DNA of 64,000 nt, taken from NCBI GenBank assembly GCA_002224055.1, contig AZLU01000055.1:124001-188000 (forward strand). The letters are read 5' to 3'. The translations under genes were made by a program, and so were the position numbers. Shown piece after piece: positions 22,676 through 33,412 of this stretch. Source of the stretch: Pezizomycotina sp. ARF18 (Eukaryota; Ascomycota). The notes beneath the pieces are model-generated. The model ran no database searches. It worked only from the letters and a program-made list of their open reading frames with translations, and was not told where the DNA came from. Positions within the stretch are counted from its first letter, which is position 1. Every line of letters starts with the position of its first letter.

Positions 22676-24720
22676 ATGTTACAACCGCTATTAGAGGTAT
22701 TCCTCCTGCTGGGTACCCTCGTACCCCTAGCGAGGTGCGAACCGAAGGCCTTCTCATGGCAACCGTCAGGCTACTGGTATGTTTCCCCACTTCTTCCTAA
22801 CAAAACACCCCCGCTCCGATCGAAATTCGCTTGCATAGTATCGCATCCACAGCACCCGTGAAACAAGCACAGACATAGACTAACACAATCCAATACTCAC
22901 AGGGATGGCATGGACGGCTGGTGGTCCACATTCTACATCCGCGTCGGCTCCCCCGAACTGGTCGCCCGCGTCCTGCCCGTAACCTCCTGGCAGGAAACCT
23001 GGACCGTCCTAAAAGAAGGCTGCCCGAATTCCACCACCATCGACCAAAACATCCGCCTAACCTCCCCCGACGACCAAGAGGTCCTCTGCTCCGACTCCCG
23101 AGGCCAGGTCGCCGAAGTCAACGGAAGCACGTCGTGGTTTCCCCGCGGCATCGCGATATTAGACCTCGACCGCGACAATTTGGGATTCAGCAGCGATGAT
23201 AGGGGGTTGTACGGGCAGGATCGGTTGGGATTGGGAATGGACGACTCTGGAGTTACGCTGAACAAGCAGGTCGTCGCGGGGATCGTGACGACGGACTGGT
23301 GGTTGGGGATATTCGGGTTGAGTAATCAGTCTACGTACTTCGACCCGGCGTTCAAGGATCCGCAGGCGAGCTTTTTGGGGACCATGGTAAATGGGAAGAA
23401 TATTACGGGGACAAGTTGGGGTTACCAGGCTGGTGCTCATTACCGTACGTTGCGCATTTCATCAGGTTTAATTTGCTGCTCAGTAGTTGCTGTAAGAAGC
23501 GATTTTCAATTTACTAACGTTCTTATTATCGAACAGAACTCAAAGGCGTACAGGGCCTCGTAACATTCGGCGGCTACGACCGCTCGCGCTTCTCACCGAA
23601 CACATGGACGACCTTCGGGAACTCTGGCCTGCAGTTTACGCTCCGCGACGTATCCTACACCACTTCCTCCACTTACAACATCCTGGATAAGTCCGAGAGG
23701 CCGAACGCCCTAACAGGATACGTCGACTCCGCAATACCGTATCTATACCTACCGAACAGTACCGTCACGGCCCTCGTCAACGCCTTCGGCCTAGAATACG
23801 ATCAAAACCTAAACCTGTTCACGCTAAACTCCAGCCAACACGACAAACTAGTATCCCTCAACCCAAGTTTTACCATCACCATCAGCGACAATTCTACCAG
23901 TCCGACCGTGGATATCAAATTACCCTACGGCGCATTCGACTTAAAAGCCGGACAAGGCGTAACAGGCACAAACAGCAGCATCTACTACTTCCCATCCGCC
24001 GCGCCACTTCCACAACAGGCGTAGTCCTCGGCCGCGCGTTCATGCAGGAAGTATACATCTTCAACGACTTCGACCGCAACACCTGGTCCATCGCGCAAGC
24101 AGTCTGGAAGGATAACTACAACGAGGACATCGTCACCGTATACAAACCCGGCACCGAACCCGCTTCCTCAAAGTCGCACACGGGACCAATAGTAGGCGGT
24201 GTAGTAGGCGGAATCGCCGTGATCGGTGGTTTAGCGATCCTCGGGTTTTTCGTGTGGAAGAAGTGGAAGAACGGGGATAAGAAGGAGGAGGACGATATGC
24301 CGGAGCCGCCGTACGCTGAACTCGGTGGCGCGGGGGTGCACTCGCCGCGGTATGAAGTTGACGGTACGGGGGTGTTGGTTCGCCAATCGGCGTGGGGGCT
24401 TGGGGACGGCATAACGAGAATAAGACGGACGCGATAGAGATGGACGGGTTATCAACGCCGTTGGCTACTCCGGCGACGGAGATGGAGGGTCACAGTCCTG
24501 GTAGTGGAGGTAGGGGAAGTTTCCCGCCGAATGCGGTCGTCGCGGAGTTAGACGGTGGCCCAGTGTTTTTACCAGAGATGGAAGGGAGCACGCCGGGAAC
24601 GGAGGATAAGGGTTTAGGTTCGGTAGGAGGAGCGACATGCCTAGTCCGCCTCCTCCGCCACCTCCTAGCGGGCCGCCGCCGAGTGGAAGTCCACCACCTC
24701 CACCTGCGGCTCATCGATAA
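22676..24720 (+). CDS. Pepsin-fold (A1-like) membrane protein, probably catalytically inactive
   Basis: Type I membrane protein with an aspartic-protease fold. The start at 22676 gives a signal peptide (MLQPLLEVFLLLGTLVPLA). An intron at 22777-22902 joins SGYW to DGMDGWWSTFYIRVGSP. Where a pepsin has its first DTG this protein reads RVLPVTSWQETW, with no Asp. The flap region and GIVTTDWWLGIFGL follow. A second intron spans 23447-23536. The second catalytic site reads YVDSAIPYLYLP (DSA, not DTG/DSG). Later family features are LPYGAFDL, YYFPSA and VVLGRAFMQEVYIFNDFD. After the protease fold come a Thr/Ser linker, one membrane helix (GGVVGGIAVIGGLAILGFFV) with KKWK on the inner side, and a cytoplasmic tail ending in a Pro-rich run (stop at 24720). 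From known relatives this is an inactive A1-like surface protein; a sensing or adhesion role is only inference. Frame changes occur near 24000, 24405 and 24630. Confidence 0.82.
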
Positions 24721-26212
24721 GGGGGAAAATTAGCACATGTAGATTGATATTGGGGCCGGTGTTTTGACTACAAAAGTTGCTTTCCGCGCGCGCGTCCTTT
24801 TTTTTTTTTTTTTTTGGCTTCGTTTTTACTTCATTTCTATACCTTTTTGGCGCCTTTTTTTGGGCAGATTGCCGGTTGGCTCACATCATGCTTCATGTAT
24901 TTTACGATGTATTTAATGAAAATCTATTCAACTTCTAATCGAAATAATTCACAATTCTTGAGAAAGTTTCCATGGCTAACTTTGCTGCTCCCCTTCCTCT
25001 TCTACTGGTGTCGTTCGCGTAAGATTGTGAAACGAAACCTGAGGAAGCACCAGGCGAAATATCTCACAAGGTCACGACGCCCTCGGAGGTATACAGCTAG
25101 GGTTTACATTTTTTCTTGTCACATTTTGCTATATTCTCCTGGTTGTGCATATCTGCATCTTGGATCTTGACTGGAAGACCTTTTCTTAGGTACTGTCCGC
25201 TCTATTGGTCTCTTTGAGGATCGGGGTGTCGTTAGAAGTTGTACTCTATGTAGAGACACTGCACAACAGACCGAAGCAGGCCTATAAATCATACCACCTC
25301 TTAGATGCAAAAAGTCTAGGCGAAGATCTTGCGAATCGCTCATGATTTGTCTGCCATTAACTGGCCAGGGTTGCATTTTTCTAAGCAACGCATCGTCTCG
25401 ATCTCGGTCAATAAGGTTCTTTTTTCAAATGAATCACAATGCTATTCTTTGTTCAATTATATACAGCACGAGTGTTTGTTGTGATTCCGACATCCGAAAA
25501 TAGCGCCAGTACGATCACCTCTTGATGTAAATCCGCTCGAGAGATCATCCAAATAAAATCCTACCGTAAAGCATTAGGGCCTACCAAAAGTGTACTATAA
25601 CTACGCACGGATGTACGAGATAAATAACCGTTCTTTAGAGACCCAAAGCATTGACTTAACTAATGGCAATTTGGGGTTATAGTATATAGCGTTAAAACAT
25701 GGCGTACTATGAAGGCCATGAACACGAGTATATATAAAAAAAAAAGAAAGAAATTCATGTTCTCCGAGTCATGAATGTAAGAAACAAAACTCATCTACCA
25801 TATATACGTACGTATGAGCGTTGACCTCGACAAGCACTGGTAGTCTAGTGAATGCTTACAACACTATAGATTGTAAGCCGGGCAATATCAAATATCCCCT
25901 TAAGATTGACCATTGATCATTAATCGCTGTTGGAAAACATTGCGAACCGCGATGATGATACTCTGTCAACATTTCGCTCGCACTTGGACAATCTAGGTTC
26001 GTGTAACAGAAGTTGTCCCGCTGAGCTTAAAGCTAAGCATATATATTAAGCTTATTTTTTTTAAAAAAAAATCCAGGGAAGGTGAGCCTCTCCTCCTCGA
26101 ATACGTTCATCTCATCTCTTCTCATCGCTCACCATCATGCTGGGTAGGCACCGCATTTCGTCACGGAAATTTTCTACAATGGCCACCACAGCGCCGCAGG
26201 GCATCAACAAAA
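24721..26212. other. Intergenic, including one copy of a diverged repeat
   Basis: A T-run (24799-24815) follows the A1-like gene. The frame 24814-25170 is hydrophobic but shows no recognisable family. From about 25425 to 25990 lies copy 1 of a repeat listed separately. A possible upstream initiator for the kinase gene lies at 26137 (MLGRHRISSRKFSTMA, resembling a mitochondrial targeting peptide). Confidence 0.55.
25425..25990 (+). repeat. Diverged direct repeat, copy 1
   Basis: Shares a co-linear series of blocks with 26840-27345, in the same orientation. Examples: CCGAAAATAGCGCCA (copy 1 near 25494, copy 2 near 26931), TGTAAATCCGC, AGATCATC, ATGAATGTAA, and ATTAATCGC followed by TTG and a GATGAT/TGTCAA(C/T)AT block. 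The blocks are separated by diverged sequence of similar spacing, which fits an old duplication. Confidence 0.7.
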
Positions 26213-26780
26213 ATGTCTACGCAGCAAATGCCACGCAAGCTCTTCATCCAGATGTCCGGCGCACCGGGTACCGGGAAGAGCACAAGAGCCCGGCTTCTCC
26301 GCCAGTCCATCGACGCCGTCGTGATTAACCACGACGTCCTCCGGTCCAGCCTCCTCAACTCGGGTATCCCTTCTACGAGGCGGCGAAGCACGCCTATAAT
26401 CTCCAATGGAATCTCGCAAAGGATATCATGAAGCAAGGTTTCAGCGTCATCATCGATAGCACTTGTAACTTCCAAGAGGTCCTCGACCGAGGATCCGTGT
26501 GTGCCAAGGAGCAGGGGTGCGTGTATTGGTACGTCTGGTACAGGTGCTGGGACATGAACCTGCTCGACGGGCGGTTGCGGGAGCGGGATCCGATTACGAG
26601 CCAGCTGACCGGTGTCGACCGTCCTGCTGCTGCCGCCGGCGCTAGCGATAGAGATTTCGCGCTGTCTTCGAGAAGTGAGTTGAGCAACCCTGCCGTCCGG
26701 AGGAAAACGCTATCATCGTGGACTCAACTGGCGACCCGGGGGAGCTTCGGGATTATATATTGAAGCAGATTATTGGTTAA
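26213..26780 (+). CDS. Small P-loop ATP-dependent kinase (AAA_33-like)
   Basis: Predicted P-loop kinase. The start chosen at 26213 (MSTQQMPRKLFIQMSGAPG) puts the Walker A motif GAPGTGKST near residue 17; an upstream ATG at 26137 in another frame could add a mitochondrial-type leader. Further family features are INHDVLRSSLL (nucleoside-binding region), YNLQWNLAKDIMKQGFSVI, and the Walker B-like strand VIIDSTCNF, then WDMNLLDGRLRERDP with lid arginines. The final helix reads LKQIIG with the stop at 26780. The total is about 185-210 residues, normal for this class. The substrate cannot be told from sequence; relatives act on nucleosides, sugars or RNA ends. Two frame changes (near 26370 and 26640) lie in otherwise conserved sequence. 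The gene sits between two copies of a diverged repeat. Confidence 0.78.
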
Positions 26781-26839
26781 CGAAGGAAGGTTGGTGGGGA
26801 TACGTTTAATTGAAATAGGGGTTTTGAATATTTTAGCTT

Positions 26840-27345
26840 GATCACATTGCGTCGTGCTAACGGCTACTATCTCTCGATCTTGTCTTCGTTCTAAATACAC
26901 AAAGACGAGTCTTTTTCTGCTTCCGACAACCGAAAATAGCGCCAAATATGATAAACTTTGTGCTGTAAATCCGCCATAAAGATCATCAATAAGAATGTAA
27001 TCCTAAGGTCACCAAAGGTGTGCGCATAGACGTACGACATCCCGTCCCTGATGGTGAACTTCAATATAAAGAACATTTGCCTCAAGTACTTACCACCGGG
27101 GCTTATTGCAGGTTATGGTTACATTCTATATGTTTTTGTAACCGCCGTTAGCTGAAGTGCAATCACACTTATGAATGTAAACAAATTTGATTCATTTAGA
27201 AATGCGTGGATGAACATTTGGGGACCATTAGGATGGAAAATAGCGGACGTCTGCTAAGACCACCCACGCCAGCTATTGACTATTAATCGCGATTGGGACA
27301 GAACAATAATGCTAGAGTTTGATGATATTGTCAATATATCGCTCA
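26840..27345 (+). repeat. Diverged direct repeat, copy 2
   Basis: Partner of 25425-25990 in direct orientation (see that entry). It begins within about 60 bases of the kinase stop codon, so the duplicated unit may include the 3' flank of the kinase gene. I could not find a second kinase copy before copy 1. Confidence 0.7.
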
Positions 27346-28389
27346 TGTTGATATATTTCTCCACAATGATTATCCGTTCTATTTTTGTCTTGTGGATGCA
27401 TCGTTCGATTTCTTTTTTGCGGATCATCGTCTGCAATTGTGCATGGTTGAAAGAAGCAAGGACCCACATTTCCACGCACTCCGGCACCGCTAGCAAAGCA
27501 TGGAAGAGGAGATGATAACCGGCGGTCAAGTTCCCCTCAGGTTTCACGCTTACGTCCAGAGACACGGACCGCCAGAAAGTAAAGTGTCGTGTTTATTTGA
27601 TGTTATTGTTGTTGGCCTTTTTCATGGCCGTTCACAATTGACTCTTTCGAATCTCGGACTCTTCCATGAATCATTAGAGCACAGGAGTAATTTCTAGAGG
27701 ACTTTCCTGGAATAAAGATGTCCAACTCGGCGATTCAGGGAAGAAGCCTGTAATAATCCAGGAGAGGCACCGATAAGGATAGTGTTCCGGGATGGAATCT
27801 TTACTGAGCGGGGAAACGATCCGTATTCGAACTAACCAGACTGACGAACAACATGTCGCCGTCCTTCGACTTTGTTTCTTACCCACCCACTCGCACCTTC
27901 CGCTAAGAGCACTGCGCCTCCCTGCAATGTGATTGGCGATCGAGGATTATTATCGTTTTCTTAGTATTTTCCCTAGTAGCAGCCACTATCTTCTTAAAAG
28001 CTCCAGCTCCCACCCTTTACCCAAGAGTTGAATAAGGACCTGGTCATACCACTTGACCACCTTCCCCTTCTCTTTGAATCTCTCGTCTATAACGTCAGAG
28101 AAGACTCATTCGTTCATATGTTTAATTAAAAATAAGGACCTTCGTTTTTCTTGTTTTACTGTTTTAGTGTCTGACCTCGTTCGTTTACCACATTCGCTTT
28201 TGGTTAACGATTAATTCTCCGTGGAATAAAACCGCGAGGATATCATCTAATCGTATACTCGATCACGTTCACAAAGAGACTCGAAGACGGTTAATAGCAG
28301 TACGCGTCTAACACTTCTTTTGAGTTCGTTACACTATATATATACATAGTGTATCTAAAGGCTAATATACTTCCATCTGGAAAAAGGTT
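27346..28389. other. Intergenic; promoter region of the next gene
   Basis: No supportable gene. The last 100 bases hold a TATATATATA block (28336-28345) close to the start at 28390. Confidence 0.55.
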
Positions 28390-29611
28390 ATGCCCGTAAC
28401 ATCATACTCTTCCCCGTCCATCTACACGATCCCATCCCCCTCAATCTCCATCCCCCAAAACTACACATACACAATGTCGCCCACGCCCACAATAACGAAC
28501 GTCTCCCCTTTTACCTGCGCTGCTCACCCTCACGACCGGTGTACGCTCTTAACAACATCGACGCAAGTCCACCTGCACACCGTAACAATTCCGCCCGGCG
28601 CGTCCGCTCTATCGTCGTACAAATCCTCCTTCTCCGCAAGTATATCAGCAGCATCGCAACCCTACGCCCACGGCGAACTAATAATCGCCGGCGAAAACGA
28701 TAACAATATTTCTTACGATAGCAATGGGAATCCCGTCGAAGTACTCACTTTCTTCGGGGTTATAACGCACCCGTTACCGTCAGCGTACCGTGTTGCGGAG
28801 ATTGGGGGTTGGCGGCGTACGAAATCATATGGCCGACGCCGACATCGTCGGTGGATGCCGTCCTGACCGGTCACATTGCGGACATGAAAGGAGGAGAATA
28901 TGAGACGTGCGAAAATTATTCCGGAACGAGCCTGGCAAGTTTGGCGACGTACGCCTCGGAAGGTCCGTTTGGGTTCGTGCCGTATAACGATTGTACTACT
29001 TTGAGATTTGAGACGCCGGCGCTCCCGACGATGGGCGGTCCGGTTACGAAGACTTTCGTGAAGCAGCTTGTGCCACGGATACGGGGACGTCGAATAATGG
29101 GGGGCAGAATGGGAACGGCGGAGGCAACGGCGGAGGAAATAATCATGGTGGTGGAGGCAGTGGGGATAATGGAGGAGGGGATAGCCAGCCGCAAGTTACT
29201 GGTGGAGTCGGAGGGGGAAGCGGAGGAAGCAGTGGTAGCGGTGGAAGCAGCGGTGGTACTGGGAACAGTGGAGGAAGTGGCGGAAGCGGCGGTAGCGGAG
29301 GTAGTGGAGGCAGTGGGAACTCGTCCGGTGGTAATTCTGGGTCGTCAGGCGGAAGCTATAATGGTGGAGGAAGCGGCGGCGGACAAAGCGTCGGAGGCGG
29401 CTCAAGCAGCGACGGCGGGAGCGGCAGCAACGGGGGCGGACGCGGGAATATCGGGTCGGGAACTAGTGGTTCACAGCCCGCCGGAGAAACGGCAACTCCA
29501 AGCGTCACGCCGAGCGAAGCAGTCTCTGGCGCTGGACGCTCCATCTATAAAGGTGCCGGATGGAATGCCGCCGCGTGTCTCGCTATTATCATCGCCATCG
29601 GTTTACTATAA
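28390..29611 (+). CDS. Gly/Ser-rich anchored surface protein
   Basis: Unrecognised family. From the ATG at 28390 the protein has a Ser/Pro/Thr-rich opening, then a folded-looking domain of about 180 residues with conserved-looking Cys (FTCAAHPHDRCTLL, CENYSGTSLASLATYASEG, GFVPYNDCTTLRFETP), then a long Gly/Ser/Asn-rich tail of GGSGGS-like repeats (about 29090-29500), and a C-terminal hydrophobic stretch (GWNAAACLAIIIAIGLL) at the TAA at 29611, which fits a GPI signal or membrane anchor. I see no signal peptide at the chosen start, so the true first exon may lie upstream. It shares its architecture, but no clear sequence identity outside the repeats, with the protein at 2172-4091. Frame changes near 28790 and 29090 lack splice sites. 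Confidence 0.62.
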
Positions 29612-30557
29612 AGTAAACGTTCCGAATTTCTTTGTAACAAGTCGTAAGTAATGATAATGACGATACCACGTTGTTTATAAGTTATTACTGTACACAAGTA
29701 GCGCCTTGATCGGTGCGTCATGTACATAAGACATCTATTAGTCAGGCTATTAGGCAGTCTAGACTTGAAATTGGAGAGTAATAATAATAAACTCCGTACG
29801 AAGTACTAACGGTTCAAGTTCCCTCGTCGGACGTGAACGATTAGTCATGATCTTATAAAGGCATTTGAGAGAGCACACGCTCAAGAAACTAGGCTGTTAC
29901 ATCACAGAAACAAAAATCAAGAGCCAGAAGCAAATAACCGCCAGGGCATCTTGTCATACTGACATCCAGACCTCAATAGAATCCAGCAGGTTCGTGCGTC
30001 CGCTCCAATCCGTTTGCGGCCAGCCATTTTATCCTATGGTTTGTCTCCGTAGAGTAAACTTCACCGCATTGAGAAACGAACGAAGCTTAGCGTGAACTGT
30101 AGATCGCCGGAAAATGACATCTATTATCCATCCTCTAACCAATATAATAATTTGACTTAAAAAAATATTCTCGTAGAAGAATCGATAGAATTCCCTGATC
30201 GTAATGGAACGGTGGGAATTTCTGCATGATCTACGATTTCTCCTGTAGAGCGGGGTTAGTGCATTCCACGGTGACAACGGGGGCAAGAAAGGGGAGGAAT
30301 ATATATCGTTAGCCCCTCTTTGATTGAGGAGAATTCCCTTTGAACTCTTTTTTCAAGAATAAAAGTTCTTTCTTGCCTCAGGGCACGGTTTAGGCTGATA
30401 TTTGTAGATATTAATCGTTACCTCAGGCCTGTAGTTTTACGAAACACCATGAAAGAACCATCGTGGAAACACACAATAGTAGTAATGATTCTTTCGTGCT
30501 ACGAGACTAAAAAACTGGGTCGACTTACTTAACGTTCTATTAACATCTCATCGTCAT
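29612..30557. other. Intergenic
   Basis: No supportable gene or RNA. A B-box-like GGTTCAAGTTCC at 29811 was considered as a tRNA part and rejected. Confidence 0.55.
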
Positions 30558-31919
30558 TAAAGGCAACAGAATGGACCCTCCTAACCATTTCTACCATCGT
30601 GGTCCTTATTCGGCTCTATATCCGTCTCTTCTCCCAACGGAAATCCCTCACCTCTCCGACATATTCGTAACAATAGCAGTAATCGATGCCCTAGCACTGG
30701 TCTGCTGTGATAGCATATCATACTCATTAGGGGCCATGGATGAGGACTCGACGGTGTACAATAACGTTTCTGAGCTCTACCAGAAGGAAGTCTTCGCTTC
30801 AGTATTCTTCTTCGATGTCGGGCTTTACCTACCGAAGGCTAGTCTATTAGCATTCTATTGGACATTGATACCGCTCTCTTTGAGAGGGCAGAGGATCGCG
30901 CTGTATTGCATCACCGCCTACACGGTTGCAGGAGCAATTACTACGTTTCTGGTAGATATGCTGTGGTGTGCGCCTGATGTATCGAATAATTGGTGTTTAA
31001 TCGATCCTTTTCTCTCGCTACCAATGCACGAGATAGAGTGGACAGGAATGCAATTAACATTGAGGTAATATATATAGGCTACACCCGGAAATATGCTCCT
31101 CTTATACCTCTATGCCGACGAACTGGATCGACTGGTCGCTGAACATATTCTCCGACACTCTCGTCTTTGTGCTCCCTTTCTTCCTCCTGCCGAAGATACG
31201 CATATCACCCGCGCAGAAGCTGGGCGTAGCTGCGACGTTCTTTTTAGGTTTCATCGCGATGGCGGTCAGTGTGTCGCGTTTCATTCTCATAAACGTCAGC
31301 GATGCCGTAACAACTCTCTGTAAGTCTCATCACCCTTCCCAAGTACTCTCCCAAATACCCAACTACCACCAAAGCTAATATAACAAACAACCATCGAAGT
31401 CATAACAACAACCGGCGAACTAACCTGCGCAATCATCGTCGTCTCCCTCCCGTCCCTCTGTCCCCTCCTAACCTCCACGGTGACAACATTCCGCTCCGGC
31501 CTCTCCTACATCATTACATGCTCCTCGACAATACCCCTAATGAAGCACAGACCAATCTCCTCTCCTTGCAAACGTCTAAAAAGGGGACTCTTGTATCGAG
31601 GAACAGTCACTACACTGGTCCGCTGAGCGTTATACCGGACGACCCGGACGATCCATTACCACCGCCACCAAAGAGTTTGGCGGACAGTTACGGCGCTGAT
31701 GTGGCACTGTACGAATACATACGGGAGGGTCAGCTCAAGAGGAAGGAAGATAGGCACTATACGGGACCACTGGTCATTATACCGGACGATCCGGAAGCAC
31801 CTCTGCCGGCGCCGAGAACTTCAATAGAGAGTGATGAGGAGGCGAAGTTGAAGGTTCGGGAGAAAACAAGGAGAGGGAGAAGCGGAGGACAGGGGAGAAG
31901 ATGGGGACCGGTGGAGTAG
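30558..31919 (+). CDS. Fungal rhodopsin-domain seven-helix protein with repeat-bearing tail
   Basis: Second member of the fungal rhodopsin-like family in the window. Helix 1 (LTISTIVVLIRLYIRLF) and helix 2 (DIFVTIAVIDALALVCC) are followed by the extracellular loop, helix 3 (FFFDVGLYLPKASLLAFYW), helix 4 (YTVAGAITTFLVDMLWCAP) with the family VSNNWC motif, helix 5 (IDWSLNIFSDTLVFVLPF), helix 6 (ATFFLGFIAMAVSVSRFI), an intron opening GTAAGT at about 31320, and helix 7 (GELTCAIIVVSLPSLCPLL). The cytoplasmic tail carries two copies of a motif, HYTGPLSVIPDDPDDPLPPP and HYTGPLVIIPDDPEAPLPAP, about 50 residues apart. The initiator codon is uncertain: the reading frame with helix 1 is open from about 30558 but an ATG in that frame is not obvious. 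Frame changes near 30650, 31060 and 31500. Confidence 0.85.
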
Positions 31920-32351
31920 GTTCATGGTAGTGAGATGTGGAGTAGAGACGAGAAAAAGGATAACGGAAGCATATGAGAAGCGTCGTGTCCTATTTTATCT
32001 TTTATTTGTAAATCACTAGCCTGACTGTATTACATTCATATTTCCTTTCCTGTAGATATAGATATTGATTTGTCGGGGAGTTTTATTCCCTTACATGACG
32101 GATTTGTATAGTTTGTCGATAGATACTGTGGTGACTCGCGTAAGAGTCTGGAAACATAACACCCAAGGAGAGAGAGAGCCAGAGAAACGAGCTCACTTTC
32201 GAGGATTCATTTAAGATTCATCTATATATCCTACCCCCTCCTTGCTGCGCACTCTCAAGGATCTATTGCTTGCAAGGACTAGTTTCGTGAGCGCATTGTC
32301 TTCTACATCCCTACCTTCTTTGCAGTCGACAAGTACGTTAATATCGTGTTA
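31920..32351. other. Intergenic, up to the transposon edge
   Basis: No gene-like signal; ordinary base composition until the terminal repeat at 32352. Confidence 0.6.
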
Positions 32352-32380
32352 TACAATCACGTGACATTGAAGTTCGTTTT
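32352..32380 (+). repeat. Left terminal inverted repeat of the Tc1/mariner element
   Basis: Begins TACAATCACGTGACATTGAA; pairs with 35884-35912 at 28 of 29 positions. Confidence 0.92.
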
Positions 32381-32620
32381 CCCATATCAAAAATCTGCCG
32401 ATAAAGAAGCTACCCCGTACTTCAAATTAATATATCTCCACTATTACTTAACGAAATACCGGGCGCTTAAGTATAGGACTACGACCGAGTTCGGATCGCT
32501 ACTTTATGTGATTTTAAGGTACCTATTAAGGATATTATAGCGTATATCGATATTAGCTATAGTACCTGTTAAACGATCGCTTAACGCTATAAATAACTAG
32601 TAAAATTAGCGTTTGAGGCC

Positions 32621-32739
32621 TGTTGGAACACCGTGAAGAGGGATTGATCCTTGGGTTGATTGATGGAGATGATGGGGGAAAGCTCCCCTATTTATGTACA
32701 ATAAGACATATACATGATTATGGTAATGGTGTTCCTACA
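32621..32739. mobile_element. Solo-LTR-like fossil, 119 bp
   Basis: A 119-base unit that starts TGTTGGAACACC and ends GGTGTTCCTACA, that is TG..CA with a near-perfect 12-base inverted end, flanked on both sides by the 5-base direct repeat AGGCC (32616-32620 and 32740-32744). These are the marks of a single long terminal repeat left by an LTR retrotransposon. Its size is that of small (TRIM-like) elements. No internal part is present. It is less AT-rich than its surroundings, so it probably arrived after most of the decay of the host element. Confidence 0.78.
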
Positions 32740-32744
32740 AGGCC

Positions 32745-33412
32745 GGGCGGGCCGGGCCGGTTTGGGCACCCTCTGACCCGCCCGGCGGGTACCCGGCGCA
32801 TCTTCAACCCGCCCGGCCCGGCCGATCCGGGCTAACCCGCCAAGACATTTTTATATATAAAAAATGATTCTATTTGTAGATATTTTTATAAATTTTATTA
32901 TTTATTTTGCATTTTTATATCGATTTGGGAATTATTTATATATAATTTATTATATTATTTCTATATATCTGCTAGCTAACAACATCCCTATGCCATGGCT
33001 CAACATCTCCATCCACCAACATAATTATTTATTATATTATATATATCTGCTAGCTAACAACATCTCCATGTCCATCCCCAATATCTCCATGCGATGGCTC
33101 AACATCTCCATGCCGTGGGCCAACATCTCCATGTCCATCACCAACATCTCCATGGCAGAACACCGGTATCCCCATGCCATGGCTCAACATCTCCATGTCT
33201 ATCCACCAACATCTCCATATCTATCCACCAACATCTTCATGGCATGGCTTAACATCTCCATAGTAGAACACGGTATCCCTATGCTATGGCTCAACACTAT
33301 AGGTATCCTTCTACTAATATTACTATGTTATGTCCCTGTATTAAACTAATATATTAGTAAAACCGTTAAAACTAGAGAGATAAAACTAGAGAGATCCTAC
33401 TTACTAAAACTA
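32745..33412 (+). repeat. Left arm of the long inverted repeat
   Basis: Pairs with 34160-34812 in inverted orientation. The best-matching part is 32826-32965, where the two arms agree over most of 140 bases, and again at 33345-33410 (GTAAAACCGTTAAAACTAGA against GTAAACCCGTTAAAACCAGA). The GC-rich tips match only loosely. Confidence 0.8.
32985..33300 (+). repeat. Minisatellite, CAACATCTCCATG units (left arm)
   Basis: About 12 or more degenerate units of roughly 20-24 bases built on CAACATCTCCATG with spacers such as TCCATCCAC or GCATGGCT. An open frame through it (32864-33349) gives Asn-Ile-Ser-Met repeats but is a by-product of the repeat. Confidence 0.88.

Noticed and set aside
25000-25424. 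A second, lost copy of the P-loop kinase before repeat copy 1
   Set aside because: I looked for Walker A and the VIIDST-like strand on both strands and found neither, so only the flank can be called duplicated.
29765-29840. tRNA (B-box-like GGTTCAAGTTCC)
   Set aside because: No A box, no acceptor stem pairing.
32985-33300. CRISPR-like array
   Set aside because: Units are degenerate and nearly contiguous with no unique spacers of constant length; a eukaryotic minisatellite explains it.
32864-33349. 161-codon open frame with Asn-Ile-Ser-Met repeats
   Set aside because: It is a read-through of the minisatellite in the inverted-repeat arm; no start context, no homologous logic, and the mirror arm has an equivalent by-product frame.
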